A stretch of DNA of 5,647 nucleotides from Deltaproteobacteria bacterium. GTDB taxonomy: Bacteria; Myxococcota_A; UBA796; GCA-2862545. Position 1 is the stretch's first letter. Each line of letters opens with the position of its first letter. The notes below the pieces were generated by a model. The model was given only the letters and a program-made list of their open reading frames with translations, had not been told where the DNA came from and made no database searches. Location: contig JAFDJI010000281.1 of the NCBI GenBank assembly GCA_019307545.1, positions 1 to 5,647 on the forward strand, read 5' to 3'. The translations under genes were made by a program, and so were the position numbers. Below are positions 1 to 5,647 of the stretch, piece by piece.

Positions 1-1
1 C

Positions 2-898
2 GCCGGCAGGGCGCTCGACGACGCGGAGCTGAAACGCGCCCTGCGAAGCGCCGGGCTTGGGACGCCGGCCACCCGATCCGCGATCCTCAAGACCCTGGTG
101 GAGCGGGGGTTTGTGGAGCGACGCCAGCGCGCGCTGCACGCCACCGAACGGGGTCGCGCCCTCGTCGATGCAATTTCGGTGGAAGAGCTGAAGAGCGCCG
201 AACTCACCGGGCGGTGGGAGGCTCGCCTTTCGGCAATGGCCGAGGGGCGGGAACGTCGTGAACGCTTCATGTCCGATGTAGTGGAGCACCTCCACGGCAT
301 CGTGAAGGCCATCGCCTCGGCGCCGCCGCCACTGGTCGGGGAGGTAACCAAAGGGCCAACTCCTCCGCTCGGGGCCTGCCCGGTCTGCGGAAAGCCAGTG
401 CGCGAGGGGCGGTCGGCCTACGCATGCGAGACGGGTCGAAGCTGCCCGTTCGTGGTGTTCAAGAAGATGGCGGGACGCTCGATCAGCCGGCGGATGGTGA
501 CCCGATTGCTACGCGAGGGTCGCTCCAGGGTCGTGAAGGGCTTTCGCAGCAAGAAGGGCAGGTCCTTCAGCGCTGGGCTCGTGGTCCAGGAAGGGGGGCG
601 GGTAGGGTTCTGGTTCCCGGACCGAAAGGGAGGTTCCAGCACCGCTCCCGGGAAGGCCACCTCGCAAGTCCCAAAGGAGGGCTCGGTCCACGAGGGCCAG
701 AAGGGGCCCCTGCTCACCCCGGTGGGCCAGCCCTGTCCCGTGTGTGGGCGAGGTCGCCTGATCCGCGGTCGCGCCGCGTGGGGTTGCGACCGGTGGCGCG
801 AGGGGTGCCGCTTCACGCTGTCCTTCGAGGTCGACGGGCGAAAGCTCACCGACCGCGAGGCCGCGACGCGCCTCGCCGCACTCCCGCCCAGGCGGTGA
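2..898 (+). CDS. topB: DNA topoisomerase III (type IA), C-terminal part, 5'-truncated by the window
   Basis: The open frame enters from the left edge and gives 298 residues ending at TGA 896-898; the GTG at 98 is an internal Val, not a start. Fragment residues 18-25 read GLGTPATR, the TopB version of the motif that is usually GRPST-like in TopA. It is followed by a winged-helix-like stretch and SAELTGRWEARL (about 65-76), another TopB landmark near the end of the catalytic core. The active-site Tyr and Toprim domain lie upstream, outside the window. Two zinc-ribbon modules follow: C126/C129/C142/C148, continuing into a Topo_C_Rpt-like segment to about 206 (GFRSKKGRSFSAGL), then C245/C248/C262/C269. 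The family relaxes and decatenates DNA by transient single-strand breakage in the cytoplasm. The segment between the modules (about 207-240) is Gly/Ser/Lys-rich and probably disordered. Family assignment is firm; TopB rather than another type IA paralogue is likely. Confidence 0.9.
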   Translation, partial: AGRALDDAELKRALRSAGLGTPATRSAILKTLVERGFVERRQRALHATERGRALVDAISVEELKSAELTGRWEARLSAMAEGRERRERFMSDVVEHLHGIVKAIASAPPPLVGEVTKGPTPPLGACPVCGKPVREGRSAYACETGRSCPFVVFKKMAGRSISRRMVTRLLREGRSRVVKGFRSKKGRSFSAGLVVQEGGRVGFWFPDRKGGSSTAPGKATSQVPKEGSVHEGQKGPLLTPVGQPCPVCGRGRLIRGRAAWGCDRWREGCRFTLSFEVDGRKLTDREAATRLAALPPRR

Positions 899-956
899 TG
901 TAAGAAAAGGACGACGAAAAGCCATCAAGATCGAGACGCCCGTTCCGATGTCATGA

Positions 957-3497
957 GTGTGGGGTTTCGGAGACTGCTTGTTCGCGCGAACCGTCCTACC
1001 GCTGCTTCCGTTGCTCGCCGTGCTCGGCTGCGCATCGTCCCAAAGGGACGTCGGCCCTGGCGCGGATGGCCCAGGCTGGGAAGACACCGGGTTCCCGGAC
1101 ACCGGGTCTCCGGACACCGGCAACGATGATACGGCTGACGACGGTGACCCGACGGGACGTCCGGAACCCCCCTGGGGAGGCGACGAGGGCTCCGATGGCG
1201 GAAAGCCAGGCGGAGGCGGTGACACCGGTGACCCGGATGGCGGAGGTGGTGACACCAGCGACCCGGGCGATGATACTGGCGACCCAGGCGACACGGGCGA
1301 CCCAGGCGACGACACCGGCGACCCGGGCGACGACACCGGGGACACCGGGGACACGGGCGACCCCACCGACGAGGATGACACGGGCCTCCCGGTGCTCCCG
1401 CCGGAGGAACTGGCCGAGCGCGAGACCCTCGCGTCCCTGACCATTGACCTGTCCGGGCAGGTCTTGCGGGACGACGGCACTCCGTTCCAGGGGGCGACGG
1501 TGTGGGCGGGTACGCAGTCCACGACCACGGACGCCTCTGGCCACTTCACCCTGGAAGACCTGACCCGGCACAATGTCCTCCTCCGGGTAGAGGCGACGGG
1601 GTGGCGCACACGCCTGGCGCCGGTGTGGCTACACCAGCCGACCGACGTCGACGAGGTGGTCGTCGACCCCCTGTATATGGCGGCCGATCAGGAGGGCGTG
1701 GTTCGGTTCCTGTTTGGTGGTGATGTGTCGTTCGGCGGCCGGTACCTCGACCCGGAAGAGCAGTACGACGTGGACGAGATGCCCGTCGACAACCCGGACG
1801 CGTCCATTCAGGTGAGTGATCCCCTGCCGGGTACCCGGAAGGTGCTGGAAGCCATCGCGCCCCTGTTCGAGGCCGCCGATTACGGCGTGATCAGCCTCGA
1901 CTCCGCGGTCACCGATGCGTTGGCCACAGCCCATCCGGAGAAGCAGTACCATCGCTACACCCTGCCCGGCTCGCTCGCCGCGCTCCCCGAGATCGGGATG
2001 GACCTCGTGTCCCTCGGAAACGAGCACGTCTACGACTACCTGGACCCCGGCACGGCCGACACCCTCGACCACGTTGGGGCGGCGGGCCTCGCGCACGCTG
2101 GGGCGGGGTTGACATCGAGCGAGGCCTGGGCGCCGTGGCGCGAGACGCTCGGTGGGGCCGACTACAGTTTCGTGTCGGCGTCATCCATCAGCGGTCGCTG
2201 GTACACGCCCTCCTACGTCGCGACCGCCGACAAGGGTGGCGCTGCCGATCTGACCGACACGGCCGCACTTCGAGACACCTTGCTCACGGAACGTGGCGAC
2301 GGTCAGATCCCCATCGCCCTCCTCCACATTGGCTCTCTGCAGTACCGAGAGCCGACCGCCATTGCCCGCACCCAGGTGTCCGAGGCGATCGACGCGGGCG
2401 CCGCGCTGGTCGTTGGCCATCACACCCACGTGCCGCAGGGGTTTGGCGAGATCGACGGCGTGCCCGTGGTGTGGGGTCTCGGCAACCTCGCTTTGGACCA
2501 ACAGCGACTGGAAACACAGATCGGGATGCTGGTGCAAGCCGACCTCTACGGGGGCGAATCCCTCGGCCTCTGGGGCATCCCGGTGCAGTTGGAGGACTTC
2601 CAGCCGCGACCGGTGGCCGCTTCGCGGGCGGATGTCGCGGCGCGGTACGTGGCGGAGTTCTCCGAAGTGCCGACCTACGCCTACAACGGAAGGGTCTGGA
2701 TGGGGGCCGGGGTTCCCGAGGATCGCTCGGTCGAGGTCACGGTCGACGTCCCCCAGTCTGGCTGGGCCGTTCTCGACCTGCGCGGGCTCCTGGAGCCCGG
2801 GGAGTCGCTCTCGGAGGCCTCCGGACCGGTGCAGGCCCGGCCGGGGCGCGATCTCATGATCTACGGGAGCATGGAGGACCAGGACGTAGACGACAACGCG
2901 ATGGAGGTCCCGCACTGGAGCGCCAACAGCCCTTCGAGGTTCCCCTGCGTGACCGGAGCCCGCCGCGGCACGGTCGGCCTGTGCTCCACGCGGAGCGCGA
3001 CGAACCTCGCGGTTTCGGTGATCGGCCTGCGGTATCGGATCCGGGTGTGGGGCGACGCCGAAAACGAGCCCAACAAGGACCTGAGCGTGTTCGGCTGGTT
3101 CCGGGCGGACGGCGCTGGACCTCTGGAAGTGGAGACCCGCTACATGGCGTCGTTGGGGGATGCGGTCTTGGGAGGTGAGTTCGCCTACACGCATCCCGGA
3201 GGCACCTTCGGGTGGCAGGCGTTCGCGGCCGACCTGTCCATGCCCGATGACGTTGTCGAGGACGACGACTACCTGAACCCGAGGGCGGCCCGGCTCTACC
3301 TCCGCCACCGGCCCCCGGCCACCGGGTCCGGCGTGGTCCACTGGGACGACCTGGCCATGATCTCGTGGGAGGAGACGCTGGACCTCGCTGGGGGCGCGGC
3401 GCTACAGACCCCCCATGTGAGGGACTTCCTGCGCGTCGAGGCTGCGCCGGGGTCCTACACCCTCGACCTGACCCTCCGCCGCTACCGCCCGTACTGA
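957..3497 (+). CDS. CapA/PGA_cap-family lipoprotein with acidic repeat spacer and C-terminal beta-sandwich
   Basis: The product is 846 aa from GTG 957, or 839 aa from TTG 978. A hydrophobic segment (residues 12-23) ends in AVLGC, so Cys25 is the probable lipidation site and the protein is predicted to be envelope-anchored. Residues 30-150 are a low-complexity Asp/Gly/Thr/Pro spacer. Residues about 162-238 resemble a carboxypeptidase-regulatory-like beta domain (SGQVLRDDGTPFQGATV, TTTDASGHFTL). Residues about 249-515 match the CapA/PGA_cap fold: FLFGGDVSFGGR (D256), LGNEHVYDY (N355, H357), LHIGSLQY (H457), VVGHHTHVPQG (H488, H489, H491) and WGLGNLALDQ (N510). Two family motifs are altered: the usual HWG is HIG and the usual NLE is LDS. 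Residues about 633-804 look like a jelly-roll or carbohydrate-binding-like module with C664 and C676 close together and a closing HWDDLAMISWE. CapA family members are metallophosphatase-like proteins tied to poly-gamma-glutamate capsule export or anchoring. No capB/capC-like partner is visible here, so substrate and role are unknown. Confidence 0.88.
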   Translation: MWGFGDCLFARTVLPLLPLLAVLGCASSQRDVGPGADGPGWEDTGFPDTGSPDTGNDDTADDGDPTGRPEPPWGGDEGSDGGKPGGGGDTGDPDGGGGDTSDPGDDTGDPGDTGDPGDDTGDPGDDTGDTGDTGDPTDEDDTGLPVLPPEELAERETLASLTIDLSGQVLRDDGTPFQGATVWAGTQSTTTDASGHFTLEDLTRHNVLLRVEATGWRTRLAPVWLHQPTDVDEVVVDPLYMAADQEGVVRFLFGGDVSFGGRYLDPEEQYDVDEMPVDNPDASIQVSDPLPGTRKVLEAIAPLFEAADYGVISLDSAVTDALATAHPEKQYHRYTLPGSLAALPEIGMDLVSLGNEHVYDYLDPGTADTLDHVGAAGLAHAGAGLTSSEAWAPWRETLGGADYSFVSASSISGRWYTPSYVATADKGGAADLTDTAALRDTLLTERGDGQIPIALLHIGSLQYREPTAIARTQVSEAIDAGAALVVGHHTHVPQGFGEIDGVPVVWGLGNLALDQQRLETQIGMLVQADLYGGESLGLWGIPVQLEDFQPRPVAASRADVAARYVAEFSEVPTYAYNGRVWMGAGVPEDRSVEVTVDVPQSGWAVLDLRGLLEPGESLSEASGPVQARPGRDLMIYGSMEDQDVDDNAMEVPHWSANSPSRFPCVTGARRGTVGLCSTRSATNLAVSVIGLRYRIRVWGDAENEPNKDLSVFGWFRADGAGPLEVETRYMASLGDAVLGGEFAYTHPGGTFGWQAFAADLSMPDDVVEDDDYLNPRAARLYLRHRPPATGSGVVHWDDLAMISWEETLDLAGGAALQTPHVRDFLRVEAAPGSYTLDLTLRRYRPY
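969..972 (+). promoter_or_regulatory. Shine-Dalgarno-like GGAG supporting alternative TTG start at 978
   Basis: GGAG sits 5 nt before TTG 978-980, in frame with the CapA-like gene. The longest start, GTG 957, has no purine-rich site at a suitable distance; the nearest, AAAAGG near 905-910, is about 46 nt away. Starting at TTG removes seven residues, including an Asp and an extra Cys that would be odd in a signal-peptide n-region, and keeps the same lipobox Cys. I regard 978 as at least as likely as 957. Confidence 0.45.
1083..1127 (+). repeat. 15-bp tandem repeat coding for DTG-x-P, three copies
   Basis: Three adjacent 15-nt units of the form gacaccggg-xxx-ccg lie at 1083-1097, 1098-1112 and 1113-1127 (the last degenerate). 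They encode DTGFP, DTGSP and DTGND at residues 43-57 of the CapA-like lipoprotein. They form the first part of its acidic spacer and are separated from the main repeat block by a Gly-rich stretch. Confidence 0.75.
1260..1385 (+). repeat. In-frame tandem repeat block coding for D-P-G-D-(D)-T-G units
   Basis: The block encodes residues 102-143 of the CapA-like lipoprotein. In order the units are DPGDDTG, DPGDTG, DPGDDTG, DPGDDTG, DTG, DTG and DPTDEDDTG, that is 21-, 18- and 9-nt units, all multiples of three, so copy-number change keeps the frame. Codon variation between units (gat/gac, act/acc/acg, ccg/cca) shows they are not freshly duplicated throughout, though the third and fourth 21-nt units are nearly identical. 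The product is highly acidic and probably an extended linker between the lipid anchor and the folded domains. Confidence 0.85.
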
Positions 3498-3503
3498 CCT
3501 GGC

Positions 3504-4166
3504 TCACCGGGCACGTGGCCGCGGGACCAGGCTGGGCACGTCCTTGCGGTAGGCCAGGAACGCGTCTCCGAAGTGGTCGCGGAGCACGCGGTCCTCTTGA
3601 CGGGTCTGCCAGATCACCAGGGGGACCTGCACCACGATCGTCAGCAGGATGGCGATGCCGCTTCCGAGCACCAGCGCGCCGCCTCCCGCTATGATCACCG
3701 ACGCGGTCGCGGCGGGATGGCGCATCTGCCCGTAGATCCCGCTGGTCACCAGGGGTTGCCCCTCCGCCACCCGGACCTCGTCCAGGAACCACGGCCCCAG
3801 CGTGCGGACCGCGAGCCAGTACACCCCCACCCCACCGGCCATCGCCCCGCCGCCGCCCACCAACCGTTGGAGGTCGGGCGTCGGAACCGCCACCGCGTGT
3901 TGGAGCACCGCTGCCCACCCACAGACCAGCATCCCGAGGGTGAGGGGGGAGGGCGTGCCGAAAAGACGCCGGTCTTCGGGGTTGCCCTCGCTCCTCTCGG
4001 TTTGAGCGTCTGCCTCGGATGCAGCCAGGGCTGCGGCGAGCAGCGCGAACACCACGAGGGTGTCGTCCACGGCCACCGGCACGAACACCCACGTGACGGC
4101 GAGCGGCGCCAGGACCACCAACACACCCAGCAAGGCGCCCAACAGGATCCGGTTGGTGCGGTTCAT
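3504..4166 (-). CDS. ICMT/PEMT-superfamily membrane methyltransferase
   Basis: The product is 220 aa, starting at ATG 4166-4164 and ending at TGA 3506-3504. The start is chosen because MNRTNRILLGALLGVLV gives a short basic n-terminus followed by a membrane helix. The frame stays open to 4280, but the extra 38 residues are Gly/Arg/Pro-rich and would run over the divergent gene. Hydrophobic segments lie at about 8-30, 34-49, 73-95, 103-120 and 152-187. The C-terminal half carries the superfamily signature: TSGIYGQMRHP (141-151; G143, Y145, R149, H150, P151), then RQEDRVLRDHFGDAFLAYRKDVPSLVP (189-215, with E191-D192 where relatives often have EE). Proteins of this type methylate small or lipid substrates at the membrane using S-adenosylmethionine. 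The bacterial substrates are mostly undefined, and prenyl-cysteine should not be assumed. The gene converges on the CapA-like gene and diverges from the hydrolase gene, so it is probably transcribed alone. Confidence 0.85.
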   Translation of the reverse strand: MNRTNRILLGALLGVLVVLAPLAVTWVFVPVAVDDTLVVFALLAAALAASEADAQTERSEGNPEDRRLFGTPSPLTLGMLVCGWAAVLQHAVAVPTPDLQRLVGGGGAMAGGVGVYWLAVRTLGPWFLDEVRVAEGQPLVTSGIYGQMRHPAATASVIIAGGGALVLGSGIAILLTIVVQVPLVIWQTRQEDRVLRDHFGDAFLAYRKDVPSLVPRPRAR

Positions 4167-4222
4167 GGGCTCACATGGTGTCACAACTGGAACCCGTCGA
4201 CTCCCCGGAGTACGGTCCCCTC
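4167..4222. promoter_or_regulatory. Short divergent intergenic region between methyltransferase and hydrolase genes
   Basis: These 56 bp must hold the 5' signals of two divergent genes, unless the promoters lie inside the coding sequences. I see no convincing -35/-10 pair. The plus strand has GGAG at 4207-4210, 12 nt before GTG 4223. On the minus strand only a weak GAG precedes ATG 4166. An in-frame ATG at 4175 could start the hydrolase 16 residues earlier, which would shrink the gap to 8 bp. Confidence 0.35.
4207..4210 (+). promoter_or_regulatory. Weak ribosome-binding site for GTG start at 4223
   Basis: GGAG lies 12 nt before GTG 4223, longer than the usual spacing. It favours 4223 over ATG 4175, which has no purine-rich site nearby. 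The signal-peptide shape (two Arg, then an uninterrupted hydrophobic core) also favours 4223. Confidence 0.4.
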
Positions 4223-5647
4223 GTGCGCCGGAACCCACTCGCCCTGGTTGCCCTTCTGCTGGCCGTCCTCCTGCTGGCATCGGCCTGTAGCGTGCATCGC
4301 TTCCAGGAGCGGCGCCTCACCCGGCGCTTCGCAGGCGTAGGCCTGGATCCGCACACCGCGGAGCTCGCAGGGTCCACCGTCCACTACTGGAAGGGGGGCC
4401 AGGGCGGCCCCAACCCGGTGCTCCTCCTCCATGGCTTCGGGGGCAACGCCCTGTTCACCTGGCACGCCCAACGGACCCTGGCGGAGTCGCATGTCCTGCT
4501 GGTGCCGGACCTGTTGTGGTTCGGCGGAAGCAGCGCTGAGGTGGAGCCCTCCCTACAGGCCCAGGTGGACACCTTCTTTGCGCTTCTGGACTACGAGGGT
4601 GCACAGATCGTGGACGTGGTCGGGATCTCCTATGGCGGCCTGGTCGCGTTCCAGATGGTGAACGAAGCCCCGGAGCGCTTTCGGCGCGTGGTCCTCGTGG
4701 ACACCCCCGGGCCGACATACACCGCCGCCGATCATGCCGAAATGCTGGAACGCCTGGGGATCGAGTCAGCTGCAGAGCTGGTGGTCCCCGAGGGCCCCGA
4801 AGGGGTGCGGCGCCTCATCGCCTTGGCCTACCATGACCCGCCCGCGGTGCCGGGCTTCGCCCTGAAGGACGTGTACCGCCACATGTTCGCCGACCAGGCG
4901 GCGGAGAAGCGAATCCTCATCGACGAGTTGGAAGGGCGCACCGCCGAGGAATCGGTGTGGAGCTTGGGTCATCCCACCCTGCTGGTGTGGGGGGAGCAAG
5001 ACGAGCTGTTCCCAGTGGGGGTGGCCGAGCGGTTGGTGGTGGCGATCGGCCCCCAGGCGGAGCTGCACGTGATCTCGGACGGCAACCACGCCCCCAACAT
5101 CGAATACCCCGAGGAGTTCAACGCGGTGGTGCTCGAGTTCCTCGACCGCGAGGACGCCGTCGCCCCGGAAGCGCCAGTCGCCTCTCCACCTCCGGTCGTT
5201 GTCGAGGCGGCGCCGGAGCCGACCTTCGCGTTCGTGGCGGACCCACTCCCCGACGAGCTGCGGGTCGCGATGACCGGTGTCTCCTGGAACCCCGGGTGTC
5301 CAGTGCCCCTCGAGGACCTGCGCCAGCTCACGGTCGCCCACTGGGGCTTCGACGGTGAAGCGCACACCGGGGTCCTGATCGTGGCCGCGGAGAGCGCAGA
5401 CGTGTTCCGCGAGGTGTTTCGAACCGCCTTCGAGGTGCGGTTCCCCATCGAGCGGATGGAGCCGGTGCACCGGTACGGGGGTGACGACGACCGCTCCATG
5501 GCCGCGAACAACACCTCTGCCTTCAACTGCCGCCCCATCACCGGTGGGACGTCCTGGTCGCAGCACACCTATGGCAACGCCATCGACATCAACCCGGTAC
5601 AGAATCCCTATGTGCGCGGAGACCGGGTCCTTCCCCCGGAAGGGTCC
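4223..5647 (+). CDS. Lipoprotein fusion: alpha/beta-hydrolase joined to M15-family zinc peptidase, 3'-truncated
   Basis: The open frame has 475 codons from GTG 4223 and runs off the right edge with no stop. Residues 1-22 form a lipoprotein signal peptide: RR, hydrophobic core 6-18, LASAC, with Cys22 the likely lipidated residue. Residues about 50-310 are a complete alpha/beta-hydrolase: oxyanion HGFGG (70-74), nucleophile elbow G134-I-S136-Y-G138, acid D260 in WGEQDELFP, and base H289 in DGNHAP. The triad is intact, so activity on an ester, amide or similar bond is plausible. Residues 311-340 are a Pro/Ala/Val-rich hinge. Residues about 345-475 match M15 metallopeptidases: GFDGEAHTGVLIV (375-387), RFPIERM (406-412), DDDRSMAANNTSAFNCR (421-437) and the zinc motif S446-x-H448-xx-G451-x-A453-x-D455, followed by INPVQNPYV. 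The last zinc-ligand His, normally near the C-terminus, would lie beyond the window. M15 enzymes cleave peptidoglycan stem peptides (D,D- or L,D-carboxypeptidase or endopeptidase). The fused product is therefore predicted to be an envelope enzyme; the hydrolase substrate is unknown. Confidence 0.9.
   Translation, partial: MRRNPLALVALLLAVLLLASACSVHRFQERRLTRRFAGVGLDPHTAELAGSTVHYWKGGQGGPNPVLLLHGFGGNALFTWHAQRTLAESHVLLVPDLLWFGGSSAEVEPSLQAQVDTFFALLDYEGAQIVDVVGISYGGLVAFQMVNEAPERFRRVVLVDTPGPTYTAADHAEMLERLGIESAAELVVPEGPEGVRRLIALAYHDPPAVPGFALKDVYRHMFADQAAEKRILIDELEGRTAEESVWSLGHPTLLVWGEQDELFPVGVAERLVVAIGPQAELHVISDGNHAPNIEYPEEFNAVVLEFLDREDAVAPEAPVASPPPVVVEAAPEPTFAFVADPLPDELRVAMTGVSWNPGCPVPLEDLRQLTVAHWGFDGEAHTGVLIVAAESADVFREVFRTAFEVRFPIERMEPVHRYGGDDDRSMAANNTSAFNCRPITGGTSWSQHTYGNAIDINPVQNPYVRGDRVLPPEGS

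Noticed and set aside
899..956. Possible terminator or promoter between the topoisomerase and the CapA-like gene
   Set aside because: No hairpin with a T-run and no convincing -35/-10 pair is visible in these 58 bp. An ATG at 948 is followed at once by TGA, so it is not a start either.
1083..1385. Possible CRISPR-like direct repeats
   Set aside because: Units are 9-21 bp, adjacent with no unique spacers, and maintain a coding frame, so they are protein-coding repeats.
509..1609. Long minus-strand open frame whose product contains collagen-like Gly-Ser-Pro-Val repeats
   Set aside because: It is the antisense reading of the DTG/DPG repeat block and of the topoisomerase 3' end. It overlaps two well-supported plus-strand genes and has no recognisable domain outside the repeats.
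2135..3178. 347-codon plus-strand open frame in another phase
   Set aside because: Arg/Gly/Pro-rich out-of-frame shadow of the CapA-like gene, without motifs.
2181..3341. 386-codon minus-strand open frame
   Set aside because: It lies wholly inside the CapA-like gene on the other strand; long antisense frames are expected at this GC content. The product is Arg/His/Gly-rich with no family motif.
3498..3531. Inverted repeat cctgg/ccagg after the CapA-like stop
   Set aside because: The arms are only 5 bp with a 24-27 bp loop and no T-run, within chance expectation in GC-rich DNA.
2854..4092. 412-codon minus-strand open frame spanning the convergent junction
   Set aside because: It overlaps both the CapA-like gene (antisense) and the methyltransferase gene (same strand, wrong phase). 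The translation is low-complexity Arg/Gly/Pro, whereas the competing frames carry clear family signatures.
4167..4280. Upstream extension of the methyltransferase frame to 4280
   Set aside because: The added 38 residues are Gly/Arg/Pro-rich, unlike a membrane protein N-terminus, and overlap the start of the divergent lipoprotein gene. ATG 4166 gives a natural first membrane helix.
3573..4340. 255-codon plus-strand open frame opposite the methyltransferase
   Set aside because: His/Gln/Arg-rich antisense product with no domain. The minus-strand frame has membrane helices and the RHP signature.
4766..5566. 266-codon minus-strand open frame near the right edge
   Set aside because: It is antisense to the hydrolase-M15 fusion, which has two intact catalytic signatures in the plus frame.

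Overview
This 5.6-kb window is GC-rich and densely coded. It holds four protein genes, two of them cut by the window edges, and no RNA gene, insertion sequence or CRISPR array that I can support. Two of the four products carry lipoprotein signal peptides, and one of these has a long Asp/Thr/Gly/Pro-rich spacer after the lipid-anchored cysteine. High GC, lipoproteins with such 'DTG' spacers and cell-wall enzymes on lipid anchors suggest a Gram-negative, possibly a myxobacterium-like (Myxococcota/former Deltaproteobacteria) genome. This placement is inference, since no marker gene is present.

Layout: (1) 2-898, plus strand, is the C-terminal third or so of a type IA DNA topoisomerase of the topoisomerase III (TopB) kind, ending in two zinc-ribbon modules. 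(2) After a 58-bp gap, 957-3497, plus strand, encodes a large predicted lipoprotein. Its order is signal peptide, acidic repeat spacer, carboxypeptidase-regulatory-like beta domain, CapA/PGA_cap metallophosphatase-like domain and a C-terminal beta-sandwich-like domain. (3) 3504-4166, minus strand, encodes a small multi-pass membrane methyltransferase of the ICMT/PEMT superfamily. It converges on gene 2 with only 6 bp between the stop codons. (4) Divergent from gene 3 across about 56 bp, 4223 to the right edge, plus strand, is an open frame with no stop. It encodes a lipoprotein that joins a complete alpha/beta-hydrolase with an intact Ser-Asp-His triad to an M15-family (D,D-carboxypeptidase/endolysin-type) zinc peptidase domain.

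The topoisomerase looks like ordinary housekeeping and is probably unrelated to its neighbours. Genes 2 and 4 both appear to be envelope-anchored proteins, and gene 3 is an integral membrane enzyme, so the right-hand 4.7 kb reads as an envelope-associated neighbourhood. No operon unites them, because the orientations are +, -, +. The most notable object is the hydrolase-M15 fusion, followed by the multidomain CapA-like lipoprotein, which has no capsule-synthesis partners in view.
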